A stretch of 7,127 bases of DNA from Candidatus Glassiibacteriota bacterium (lineage in GTDB: Bacteria > Gemmatimonadota > Glassbacteria > GWA2-58-10), in assembly GCA_016934095.1 (NCBI GenBank), contig JAFGTO010000187.1, forward strand, positions 1 through 7,127. Direction: 5' to 3'. Positions within the stretch are counted from its first letter, which is position 1. The number at the start of each line of letters is the position of its first letter. A program made the translations under genes and the position numbers. The notes below the pieces were generated by a model. It had not been told where the DNA came from and made no database searches. It saw nothing but the letters and a program-made list of their open reading frames with translations. Shown one piece after another: positions 1 through 5,443 of the stretch.

Positions 1-36
1 ACTGACAGCGCACTTAGGGTCTGAAACCGCCTTGGG

Positions 37-58
37 AAAAACCCGGCAGGCGCCGCCG
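37..58 (-). terminator. Candidate Rho-independent terminator of the metal operon
   Basis: Read on the minus strand, bases 58 to 44 can form a six-pair GC-rich stem (one G-T wobble) with a three-base CGC loop. Two Gs and then a run of five Ts (41-37) follow. It lies about 140 bases past the stop of the last permease gene. A second inverted repeat, CAAGGC (59-64) with GCCTTG (76-81), sits directly before it. The T-run is short and separated from the stem by two Gs, so the terminator call is moderate. Confidence 0.4.
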
Positions 59-81
59 CAAGGCAGGCAGGCAGGGCCTTG
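59..81. repeat. Short inverted repeat enclosing an AGGC tetranucleotide run
   Basis: CAAGGC (59-64) and GCCTTG (76-81) are perfect six-base inverted arms. The loop is made largely of AGGC units (61-75 reads as three AGGC units plus AGG). It abuts the candidate terminator hairpin and may be part of the same 3' end structure. The tetranucleotide run is short enough to arise by chance or slippage. Confidence 0.35.
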
Positions 82-199
82 GATGATGCCTGGTTATCCA
101 CAGGAGTCCAGGACATTAATGCCGGCCATGTTTTGGAGCCGGTGGAAGAAAGCTGATTGGATGGAGCCTTTATAGAGTCGAAAAGGCCCATTTAAATCA

Positions 200-1129
200 T
201 CATGATTCCGGTGCGCCCCGGTTTGCAATATCGCCCGCGGTCCCGGTGGGGGCCTCATTCCTTGCGGCGGCACCGAAAAGATTCATTTTCCATATTATCA
301 GGGCAACTAACAGGGCGACCCCTAGAAACAAGATTACCGAAGGGCCGCTCGGTACATCCATAGTCCAGGAAAAGTAAAGCCCAAGCATGGTTACCAGGGT
401 CCCGACTACCCAGCCGATAATAATCCGGGTCGACCAGTTTTGCGAGAACAATACGGAGATAGATGCAGGAATAATCAGAAAGGCAAAAACTACTATTATC
501 CCCCCGATCTTCACGGCGTGAGCGACCACGATGCCCAGGGTGAGATAAAAGAAGAAGTCCCATAGTTTTACGTTTATGCCTTTTTCCCCGGCTTTCTGGT
601 AGTCCTCGGATATCGGCAGGATTTTATCCCTGAATTTATAATGCAGCGCCCCAATTATGGAATATACGATAAACGACTTCAGGATTTCACTCCATTTGAC
701 CCACAGGATAGAACCGACCAGCATCTCCTTTACATGCATCTCTCCGCCGGCTCCTACATCGATCAGAATCACTGCTCCGGTCGTTGCAATAGCGAAAGTA
801 ATGCCTATCAAGGCTTCAATCGAAACGTAGATTTTTTCACTCTTCAACAGGGTAAAAACAACCGAGGCAATGAATACGAGCACCAGGGAGAGAATGTATG
901 CCACGGTGCCTCCTTCATGGGCCGTATAGGATACTATTCCCCAGGTAGTCGAGACCTCGACTGGTAATATCATGGAAATGGTGCCTCCCAGGGCGGCGAT
1001 CTGAGCCATGGCGATATCGATAAAAATTATTTCCCGCTTGAGAATGTGAATCCCGAAGTATACGTGTATTCCTACAATCGTCAAGCAGGCCACGAATGGT
1101 GCGAACATGATTACTAATGCTGTCGGCAT
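200..1129 (-). CDS. ABC-3 family metal (zinc/manganese) transporter permease, second of a pair
   Basis: This is an integral inner-membrane permease subunit of a cluster-9 metal importer (ZnuB/MntB/TroC-type, ABC-3 family), 309 residues and mostly hydrophobic helices. Family hallmarks are visible: HILKREIIFIDIAMAQIAALG at about residues 28-48, the EALIGITF segment at 105-112, MLVGSILWV at 136-144, VGGIIVVFAFLIIPASIS with its positions at about 206-225, and DVPSGPSVILFLG at 258-270. An insertion relative to the neighbouring permease lies at about residues 58-78, and the C-terminal 22 residues form a polar tail. The ATG is preceded by GGGGAGA at good spacing. The gene begins 24 bases after the stop of the other permease, so the two are surely co-transcribed and probably form a heterodimeric channel. 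The metal (Zn, Mn or Fe) cannot be read from the permease itself. Confidence 0.93.
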   Translation of the reverse strand: MPTALVIMFAPFVACLTIVGIHVYFGIHILKREIIFIDIAMAQIAALGGTISMILPVEVSTTWGIVSYTAHEGGTVAYILSLVLVFIASVVFTLLKSEKIYVSIEALIGITFAIATTGAVILIDVGAGGEMHVKEMLVGSILWVKWSEILKSFIVYSIIGALHYKFRDKILPISEDYQKAGEKGINVKLWDFFFYLTLGIVVAHAVKIGGIIVVFAFLIIPASISVLFSQNWSTRIIIGWVVGTLVTMLGLYFSWTMDVPSGPSVILFLGVALLVALIIWKMNLFGAAARNEAPTGTAGDIANRGAPES

Positions 1130-1153
1130 GGCATCTCCCCTTAATCAGTAATT

Positions 1154-1987
1154 CTATGCAATCCGTTTCGATTTCCCGAAAACGATTTTTCCGAACGCCA
1201 GGATAAAAACGAGCAGCCCCAACAAACAGACGATTGCGGGACCGTTCGATATATCCAGGTTGTATGAAATTACCATCCCGGCCACGGAGCCGATTATCCC
1301 GATAAGCCAGCTCCAGATGAACCTGTACCTCCACCGCCGGGTAAAGAGTGTCGCTATCGAGGTCGGTGCAATGAGCAGGGTAAACACCAGAAAAATACCC
1401 CCGACCGGGACAGCTTTAACGATGACGGTCCCGAAAGTGATATAAAAGACCAGTTCCAGTATTCTCACCTTTTTGGGCGAAAAAGGGAATCTATCTTTCG
1501 CTTCGGATATTTTTATGAAGTGCCTGCCAAGGAAAATGTGTACGATGCCAATAGCGGCAAAGGTCAGGAAGCATGATTTCAGGTGGCCCCAGGTACACCA
1601 GAGAATGTTTCCGGTTATTGTCTTTGTGATATAGTTGGAGCCCCCGGGGATATACTCTGCAAAGAGCATGGCGATCCCGAGACTCAGCCCATAGATGATG
1701 CCTATGATGGCTTCCTGGGGGATGCGCTGTTTTTCAAACTTGGTCAGGGCGAACAATGAGATTACCACCAGGGTAAAAATCATCGATACGGCCTCGACTG
1801 AAAACGACTCATCTGCAAACCCCAATAAAATGCCGATCATGGTACCGAGTGCGGCAATCTGTGCCAGGGCGATATCGATAAAAATAATACCGCGCGTCAA
1901 AATATGGTTTCCGAAATAGGCCAGCATACCCGCCAGCAACACACATGCAATAATCGGGACTGCAAGAAATTGAATGTTTTCCAACAT
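1154..1987 (-). CDS. ABC-3 family metal (zinc/manganese) transporter permease, first of a pair
   Basis: This is an inner-membrane permease of the ZnuB/MntB/TroC type, 277 residues from the chosen start. Motifs in order are HILTRGIIFIDIALAQIAALG (28-48), QEAIIGIIYGL (91-101), GNILW (126-130), VPVGGIFLVFTLLIAPTSIA (193-212) and DISNGPAIV (245-253). An in-frame GTG lies two codons upstream at 1993. The Shine-Dalgarno-like GAGG (1996-1993) sits five bases before the ATG at 1987 and abuts that GTG, so the ATG is the better start. It shares the colinear FIDIA.AQIAALG block with its neighbour but differs elsewhere, so it is a paralogue and not a recent copy. A 219-base non-coding gap with strong inverted repeats separates it from the upstream binding-protein gene. 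No ATPase gene lies in that gap. Confidence 0.93.
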   Translation of the reverse strand: MLENIQFLAVPIIACVLLAGMLAYFGNHILTRGIIFIDIALAQIAALGTMIGILLGFADESFSVEAVSMIFTLVVISLFALTKFEKQRIPQEAIIGIIYGLSLGIAMLFAEYIPGGSNYITKTITGNILWCTWGHLKSCFLTFAAIGIVHIFLGRHFIKISEAKDRFPFSPKKVRILELVFYITFGTVIVKAVPVGGIFLVFTLLIAPTSIATLFTRRWRYRFIWSWLIGIIGSVAGMVISYNLDISNGPAIVCLLGLLVFILAFGKIVFGKSKRIA

Positions 1988-1990
1988 GGG

Positions 1991-1996
1991 CACCTC
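1991..1996 (-). promoter_or_regulatory. Ribosome binding site deciding the start of the first permease
   Basis: On the minus strand GAGGTG occupies 1996-1991, followed by CCC and the ATG at 1987. The overlap of this site with the alternative GTG start (1993-1991) argues that translation begins at the ATG, giving a product starting MLENIQ. Confidence 0.6.
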
Positions 1997-2013
1997 ACAT
2001 TTGTTTTAGAAGC

Positions 2014-2213
2014 GCGTTGAAATATTAAAGTTTTAGGGTATACAGGCTGTCAAGGGCCGTTTCCACTCTTGGGACAACAAAATGAGGCAAGAAGAACATA
2101 ATTGCATAACATATAAAAATTTTTACAGTTACACTGGAAACGGCTTGCCTTGCCCTTGACAGCCCATGAAGCAATAAATTTCACCACGGGGCGTTGAGGT
2201 ATTATTTCAACGC
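2014..2213. repeat. Nested inverted-repeat fold-back filling the gap between binding protein and permease
   Basis: Outer arms: GCGTTGAAATATTA (2014-2027) against TATTATTTCAACGC (2200-2213), complementary at 13 of 14 positions. Inner arms: GGCTGTCAAGGG (2045-2056) with CCCTTGACAGCC (2153-2164), 12 of 12, then CCGTTTCCA (2057-2065) with TGGAAACGG (2135-2143), 9 of 9. A nine-base bulge (2144-2152) interrupts the right arm. That bulge holds CTTGCCT, which is complementary to AGGCAAG in the loop (2085-2091), so a third pairing is possible. The central loop (2066-2134) is AT-rich. No open frame of note lies inside. A MITE-like element, a deletion scar or a structured leader are all possible; no clear target-site duplication was seen. 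Confidence 0.75.
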
Positions 2214-2216
2214 CCC
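2188..2216 (-). terminator. Stem-loop overlapping the binding-protein stop codon (attenuator or mRNA-stabilising hairpin)
   Basis: GGGGCGTTGA (2188-2197) and TCAACGCCCC (2207-2216) form a perfect 10-bp stem with a nine-base loop. The TGA stop of the binding-protein gene (2209-2207) lies in the stem. On the minus strand no immediate T-run follows (the next bases are GTGGTGAAATTTATT), so it is a poor classical terminator. Such hairpins after a binding-protein gene often protect the upstream message or cut down read-through to the permease genes. The 5' arm can alternatively pair with bases 2027-2014, a mutually exclusive fold. Confidence 0.55.
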
Positions 2217-3304
2217 TTTAGAGCACCTGGAAGATTGGCGTTGATGTGATCGATCCAGTAATCTATCAACTGGAAGCTGTCCTGGATTTCAGGCAGTCCT
2301 GTAACATGTACAGGCAGGTAGATGGCCTTGATGCCAGTCCTGTTTTCGATCATCCGCGGCGACTCTTTTTCAAAATAGGTGGCAACGAGCATCACCTGTA
2401 TATTCTGGTCCTTGATAAGCTTGATCATGTTCTGGACATGTTTGGCAGACGGGGGGATTCCCGGTTTCGGCTCGATGTAGCCGGCCACTTCCAACCCGAA
2501 CGTATCTACGAAGTAAGCCCAGTTTTTATGGTAAGCCACGACTTTTAACCCGCGGAACGGCAGTGCTTTCTTCAGCCAGCCTCCGAGCTTGTCGATCAGT
2601 TTTACTCCCTCCATCTCCCTTTCCAGGAAAGTGAAGAGTGTCTTGTTTTCCAGCAGCTTGCAAAGAGTCTCGCCGCCGAACATCCCGACAAGCTCATCCC
2701 CGAAGAGCGCCCTGTCCATTTTATCGAGATACTCATCCCTTTTCATCTTGTATAACTCGGCATTCGCCGGGTCGACTTTCATCAGGCCGATGGTGATATT
2801 CTGGGCGACGACTTTCAAGTTCAGGGGACCGGTCTGGATATGCGGGTTCCCCATGGTATGAATGTCTCCCTGGGTGCGGTCTGCAACCTCGACTTTTTGC
2901 AGGACCTTAATACCTTCGGAGACGGCTACGAAACCGATTTCACCGTCCATGATGTTTTTATTGCGCGCTTTGTCGAGCAGGGTAGTGGCCCATTGTTCGA
3001 GGTCCATGCCGGTCGTGACCCACATGTCCGCATCCCTGAGCAATACGGCAAAGCTGGGTTTCGGCGGTACGAAATGCGGGTCCTGGTCGCCTTGCGAGAT
3101 GTAGCTGACGATAGCGTTGTTACCGGTGATAAATTTTACGATAGCTGCATAATCCGCGAAAGAAGTGACGATCTTCAGCTTGTCGCTTTCACTTCCTCCG
3201 CCACGGTGGCGGTAACGGTGCTGTTGGCCGCTAAGCTGTGGATAAACAGCAAACAACAACACAAGCGACAAGCATGCCGTTCTGAAATAATTCAGCGTTC
3301 GCAT
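2207..3304 (-). CDS. Periplasmic metal-binding protein of a zinc-type ABC importer (ZnuA/TroA family)
   Basis: This is a cluster A-I solute-binding protein, 365 residues, that captures a divalent metal in the periplasm and hands it to the permease pair. A signal peptide spans about residues 1-26 (basic start, then CLSLVLLFAVYPQLSG) with no lipobox cysteine, so the protein is predicted to be soluble. The expected ligands are visible: His77 in QDPHFVPPKPS, His155 in MGNPHIQTGP and His259 in VVAYHKNWAYF. Three histidines favour zinc over the His/His/Glu/Asp set typical of manganese proteins. The fourth position is unclear; His333 in LPVHVTGLPEI falls near it. The long helix linking the lobes fits about residues 160-200. 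The mature N-terminus carries a short HRYRHRGGG patch in place of the long central His-rich loop of many ZnuA proteins. GGGGA precedes the ATG by seven bases. The gene lies 129 bases after the barrel gene. Confidence 0.92.
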   Translation of the reverse strand: MRTLNYFRTACLSLVLLFAVYPQLSGQQHRYRHRGGGSESDKLKIVTSFADYAAIVKFITGNNAIVSYISQGDQDPHFVPPKPSFAVLLRDADMWVTTGMDLEQWATTLLDKARNKNIMDGEIGFVAVSEGIKVLQKVEVADRTQGDIHTMGNPHIQTGPLNLKVVAQNITIGLMKVDPANAELYKMKRDEYLDKMDRALFGDELVGMFGGETLCKLLENKTLFTFLEREMEGVKLIDKLGGWLKKALPFRGLKVVAYHKNWAYFVDTFGLEVAGYIEPKPGIPPSAKHVQNMIKLIKDQNIQVMLVATYFEKESPRMIENRTGIKAIYLPVHVTGLPEIQDSFQLIDYWIDHINANLPGALKGR

Positions 3305-3433
3305 TTAAGATCCCCTTTTCAATACAGGTTCATCGAGAACCGACAATGACAGCAGGAGTGAACTTCCCGGCCCTGTTAATTACTGGTTTCCTCTTAACCT
3401 CAGAGACCGGGAGCTGACAACTTAAGCCGCAAA

Positions 3434-4807
3434 TCAATATGCTTCATGCTTGTGCGGGCCCATGGCCCAGCACACCTGGAAGATTATCGAGCTGTCGTTC
3501 GGGTAAGGGCCCGGAATACTGATCAAATCGGTGAATTTTCTTTGCGAATACTGGTATTGCAGCCGGAAAAAGACAAACTCACTCTGCCAGTAATCTATGC
3601 ATCCGGTGAAATCCCATTGGTGCTGATCATTATCATAGGGCAGCTCTGAATAGCCGACCCGTCCCGATACCCACCAGCGTGCATTGAGTTTATTCTGCAG
3701 CGAAGAGTAAAATCCCTTGCTGTAGATTTGACCGCCGGGCATCTCCCGCCTTCCGACGAGGAATTCCGTTTTCCAGTCGGTCGTCCTGTATTTGGAGCTC
3801 CCGACCGGCACCCATTTCAAGGTAAAACCCAGGTTGCCGACATAACTGAGATAGTCTTCGGCCGGGTCATTATGACCGACCGCGCCGCCCAACCGCCACT
3901 CGACATAAGTATTGCGCGTCAATTCATAGAAATTGGTCATATTGCCGACGTATAATAAATTGTATTTCCCCTGGTCGGTAAAGCTGCGCCCGCTTCCGCC
4001 CCGTATGAAAGAAATGTCGAGAGTGCTCGAGTTGGACCAGAACAGGGGCTTTAAAAGAAAATTCCCGGCCAGGCCGAGCCCGCCTATGGGAGCGGAGCTG
4101 AACATATCCAACAGTACTTTGGGACGGTCGAACTGCGGAAGCGCATGGTCGTGGTAACGGTTGAGAAGACCGTATTCAGCATTGAAAATGCCGACCTTGA
4201 GGTTCATCCGTGCCGGCAGGTTGAGCCATTCCAGGTATGCCTCTTCAATGACTACCTCGTCTTCAATAAATGAGATAAATGTTTTTCCCCTGGTAAACGG
4301 GTCCAGCGGGGCGATAAAAGATAAAGAAAGCTCGCGCAGATGGAACCCGTTATTGCCGTACGATACGTCGCTGGGTTCAGTTATGAAGTCCTTTTTGGAA
4401 GTGCTGATGCCGCCGAAAAAATCCCCCGAAACACTGATATTGGGGTTCAATCTCTGCTGCTGCCTCAGGCCGGAAGAAAACCTGTGGCCGACTCCGTATT
4501 CTTCCTTTTTCTCGACTGCAGTTAACTTTTTTGCCTCTTCGAGCAATTTCTGCAGCTCCTCTTCCTGTTCTTTTTCCTCTATTTTCGCCTTAATATCCGT
4601 AATGAGTTTTTCCAGCTCCTGAAGCTTCAACTCCTCCTCGGCTTTGAGCCTGTCCAGCCGGGCCTTAAGGCTGTCGATCTGCGAGATGATCTGTTCAACA
4701 CGGGTGTGGTCTCCGGGCAGAGGAGCTTGGACAGGCTCCCCGGGTGCGAGCGCCGGAAAGAAAAAGAAAAACAATAATAATGCCGGTTTGTAGAACTGGT
4801 GACGCAT
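3434..4807 (-). CDS. Outer-membrane beta-barrel protein with N-terminal coiled coil, probable metal-uptake porin
   Basis: 457 residues. A signal peptide with a phenylalanine run (about 1-21, ending ALA) is followed by a highly charged Lys/Glu/Leu coiled coil (about 34-102). After it comes a region with alternating aromatic and polar residues typical of outer-membrane strands (about 122-457). Recognisable blocks are HLRELSLSFIAPLDPFTRGK (156-175), VVIEEAYLEWLNLP (185-198), the MNLKVGIFNAEYG segment (201-213) and NRYHDHALPQFDRP (216-229). I recall similar barrels, usually annotated as hypothetical or porin, next to metal ABC transporters; this is from memory and unchecked. No TonB box or plug domain is evident. 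Histidines 219 and 221 and the C-terminal HKHEAY could touch metal. The C-terminal residue is aromatic (Tyr), as usual for barrels. A strong AGGAGG site lies five bases before the ATG. Its place directly ahead of the binding-protein gene suggests it admits the metal into the periplasm. Confidence 0.8.
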   Translation of the reverse strand: MRHQFYKPALLLFFFFFPALAPGEPVQAPLPGDHTRVEQIISQIDSLKARLDRLKAEEELKLQELEKLITDIKAKIEEKEQEEELQKLLEEAKKLTAVEKKEEYGVGHRFSSGLRQQQRLNPNISVSGDFFGGISTSKKDFITEPSDVSYGNNGFHLRELSLSFIAPLDPFTRGKTFISFIEDEVVIEEAYLEWLNLPARMNLKVGIFNAEYGLLNRYHDHALPQFDRPKVLLDMFSSAPIGGLGLAGNFLLKPLFWSNSSTLDISFIRGGSGRSFTDQGKYNLLYVGNMTNFYELTRNTYVEWRLGGAVGHNDPAEDYLSYVGNLGFTLKWVPVGSSKYRTTDWKTEFLVGRREMPGGQIYSKGFYSSLQNKLNARWWVSGRVGYSELPYDNDQHQWDFTGCIDYWQSEFVFFRLQYQYSQRKFTDLISIPGPYPNDSSIIFQVCWAMGPHKHEAY

Positions 4808-4808
4808 G

Positions 4809-4820
4809 CCCTCCTCCTCT
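4809..4820 (-). promoter_or_regulatory. Unusually strong Shine-Dalgarno site of the outer-membrane barrel gene
   Basis: The minus strand reads AGAGGAGGAGGG directly before C-ATG. The AGGAGG core (4818-4813) is five bases from the ATG at 4807. This fixes the start and predicts high translation, as expected for an abundant outer-membrane protein. Confidence 0.7.
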
Positions 4821-4865
4821 ATGGCGGCTGAGAGGCCTGCCTGCTTGTCATCCGACGGCTGTGTG

Positions 4866-4892
4866 CGCTGACAGCGTATCGAGCGCTCGATA
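4866..4892. promoter_or_regulatory. Two adjacent perfect palindromes, candidate operator
   Basis: CGCTG-A-CAGCG (4866-4876) is followed at once by the perfect 16-base palindrome TATCGAGCGCTCGATA (4877-4892). They lie 59 to 85 bases upstream of the barrel gene start, in the 198-base non-coding gap after the small gene. The symmetry fits binding of a dimeric regulator. The sequence does not resemble the known Fur or Zur consensus, so no regulator is named. I could not place a convincing -35/-10 pair nearby; CATAAATAT just upstream on the minus strand is only a weak -10 candidate. Confidence 0.45.
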
Positions 4893-5005
4893 TTTATGCC
4901 GGTGATAATCCGCGCAGCAGGAAAAAAAGCCTTCTTGCCACTCCGAGCCGATGTGGATTGTTGCTTCCACCAAGGTTTGTGCTTAATTGAATAAATCAGG
5001 AGTGA

Positions 5006-5407
5006 TTACAGCAGGCAAGAGGGAGGCGCTCTTTTATGATAATTCGTGGCGGCGGGTTTCAGGTTGTGGAAAGAGAAACTCTGCCGGAGCTCCCTGCGCA
5101 GGCAATAGCAAAAGAATCCGTCAATGATCCGGGTGGGGGTATAGCTTGAAGTATAAGTGCTGCAGATCGCACACCTTTCGATCTGCAGCAGGGTTATCGA
5201 GTGGTTGTCGAAAACGGAGAAGGGCTCATCGGCGGGGTGGTTGTGAATGCCTCCCAGGATCACCAGGCTGGTAACTCTTCCCTGGTACAGGTCATCGAGC
5301 TGGCTGTGGACCCCCGGGAACTGTACCCAGATGATAAAACACAGGTAATAAAAAGCCAGCCAGACACAGACCGGGCTGTTTCTGCTGTTTGCTTTCTTTC
5401 TGGACAT
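5006..5407 (-). CDS. Small membrane-anchored His/Cys-rich protein, function unknown
   Basis: 133 residues from the chosen ATG. A basic N-terminus (MSRKKANSRN) is followed by one hydrophobic segment (about 13-30), which is either a signal peptide or an anchor. The rest is polar and holds possible metal ligands: HNHP (55-58), His69, a CAIC CxxC motif (79-82), Cys100 and Cys102, His114 and His124. It ends in RAPPSCLL. Codon third positions are strongly C/G (AAC, ATC, CTG, CAC), which supports real coding. The layout (anchor, HxH, CxxC, terminal APP) resembles small uncharacterised proteins I remember near metal-transport genes; this is a loose recollection, not a family call. In-frame upstream starts exist at 5419 (ATG) and 5443 (TTG) but overlap the predicted promoter. 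It is the first gene of the minus-strand cluster and may sense or carry metal in the periplasm. Confidence 0.65.
   Translation of the reverse strand: MSRKKANSRNSPVCVWLAFYYLCFIIWVQFPGVHSQLDDLYQGRVTSLVILGGIHNHPADEPFSVFDNHSITLLQIERCAICSTYTSSYTPTRIIDGFFCYCLRRELRQSFSFHNLKPAATNYHKRAPPSCLL
5158..5190. repeat. Perfect 12-bp inverted repeat inside the small gene
   Basis: TGCTGCAGATCG (5158-5169) and CGATCTGCAGCA (5179-5190) are exact inverted arms with a nine-base loop. The structure spans the codons for the LLQIERCAIC stretch and is centred near the CxxC motif. Long perfect hairpins inside coding sequence are uncommon. It could slow or regulate transcription or translation, or just reflect codon choice in repeated Leu-Gln-Ile / Ile-Cys-Ser codons. 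Confidence 0.7.
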
Positions 5408-5414
5408 GGAACCT

Positions 5415-5443
5415 ATCATAAAGCAAGAAGGTAAAATAGTCAA
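5415..5443 (-). promoter_or_regulatory. Sigma-70-like promoter of the metal-uptake cluster
   Basis: The minus strand has a -35 hexamer TTGACT (5443-5438), a 17-base spacer and a -10 hexamer TATGAT (5420-5415), each one base from consensus. The expected start of transcription is near 5408, right at the ATG (5407) of the small gene. The first message may therefore be leaderless. The only Shine-Dalgarno-like bases before the ATG (TAGG) lie between the -10 and the start. Confidence 0.55.

Noticed and set aside
1..191. Minus-strand open frame running from an ATG at 191 off the left edge, about 63 codons
   Set aside because: It overlaps the candidate terminator and the AGGC repeat, has a low-complexity Ala/Pro/Ser composition and no ribosome site or recognisable motif; likely chance openness.
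2840..3349. Plus-strand open frame of 169 codons opposite the binding-protein gene
   Set aside because: It is the antisense shadow of the ZnuA-type gene, whose signal peptide and metal ligands prove the minus frame.
4922..4960. Run of seven As on the plus strand (Ts on the minus strand) as a terminator after the small gene
   Set aside because: No stable stem lies directly before the T-run; the nearest inverted arms (GTGGA/TCCAC) are about 30 bases away.
4808..5005. Fur or Zur box, or a metal riboswitch, ahead of the barrel gene
   Set aside because: The palindromes there do not match known Fur/Zur consensus, and no known riboswitch core was recognised.
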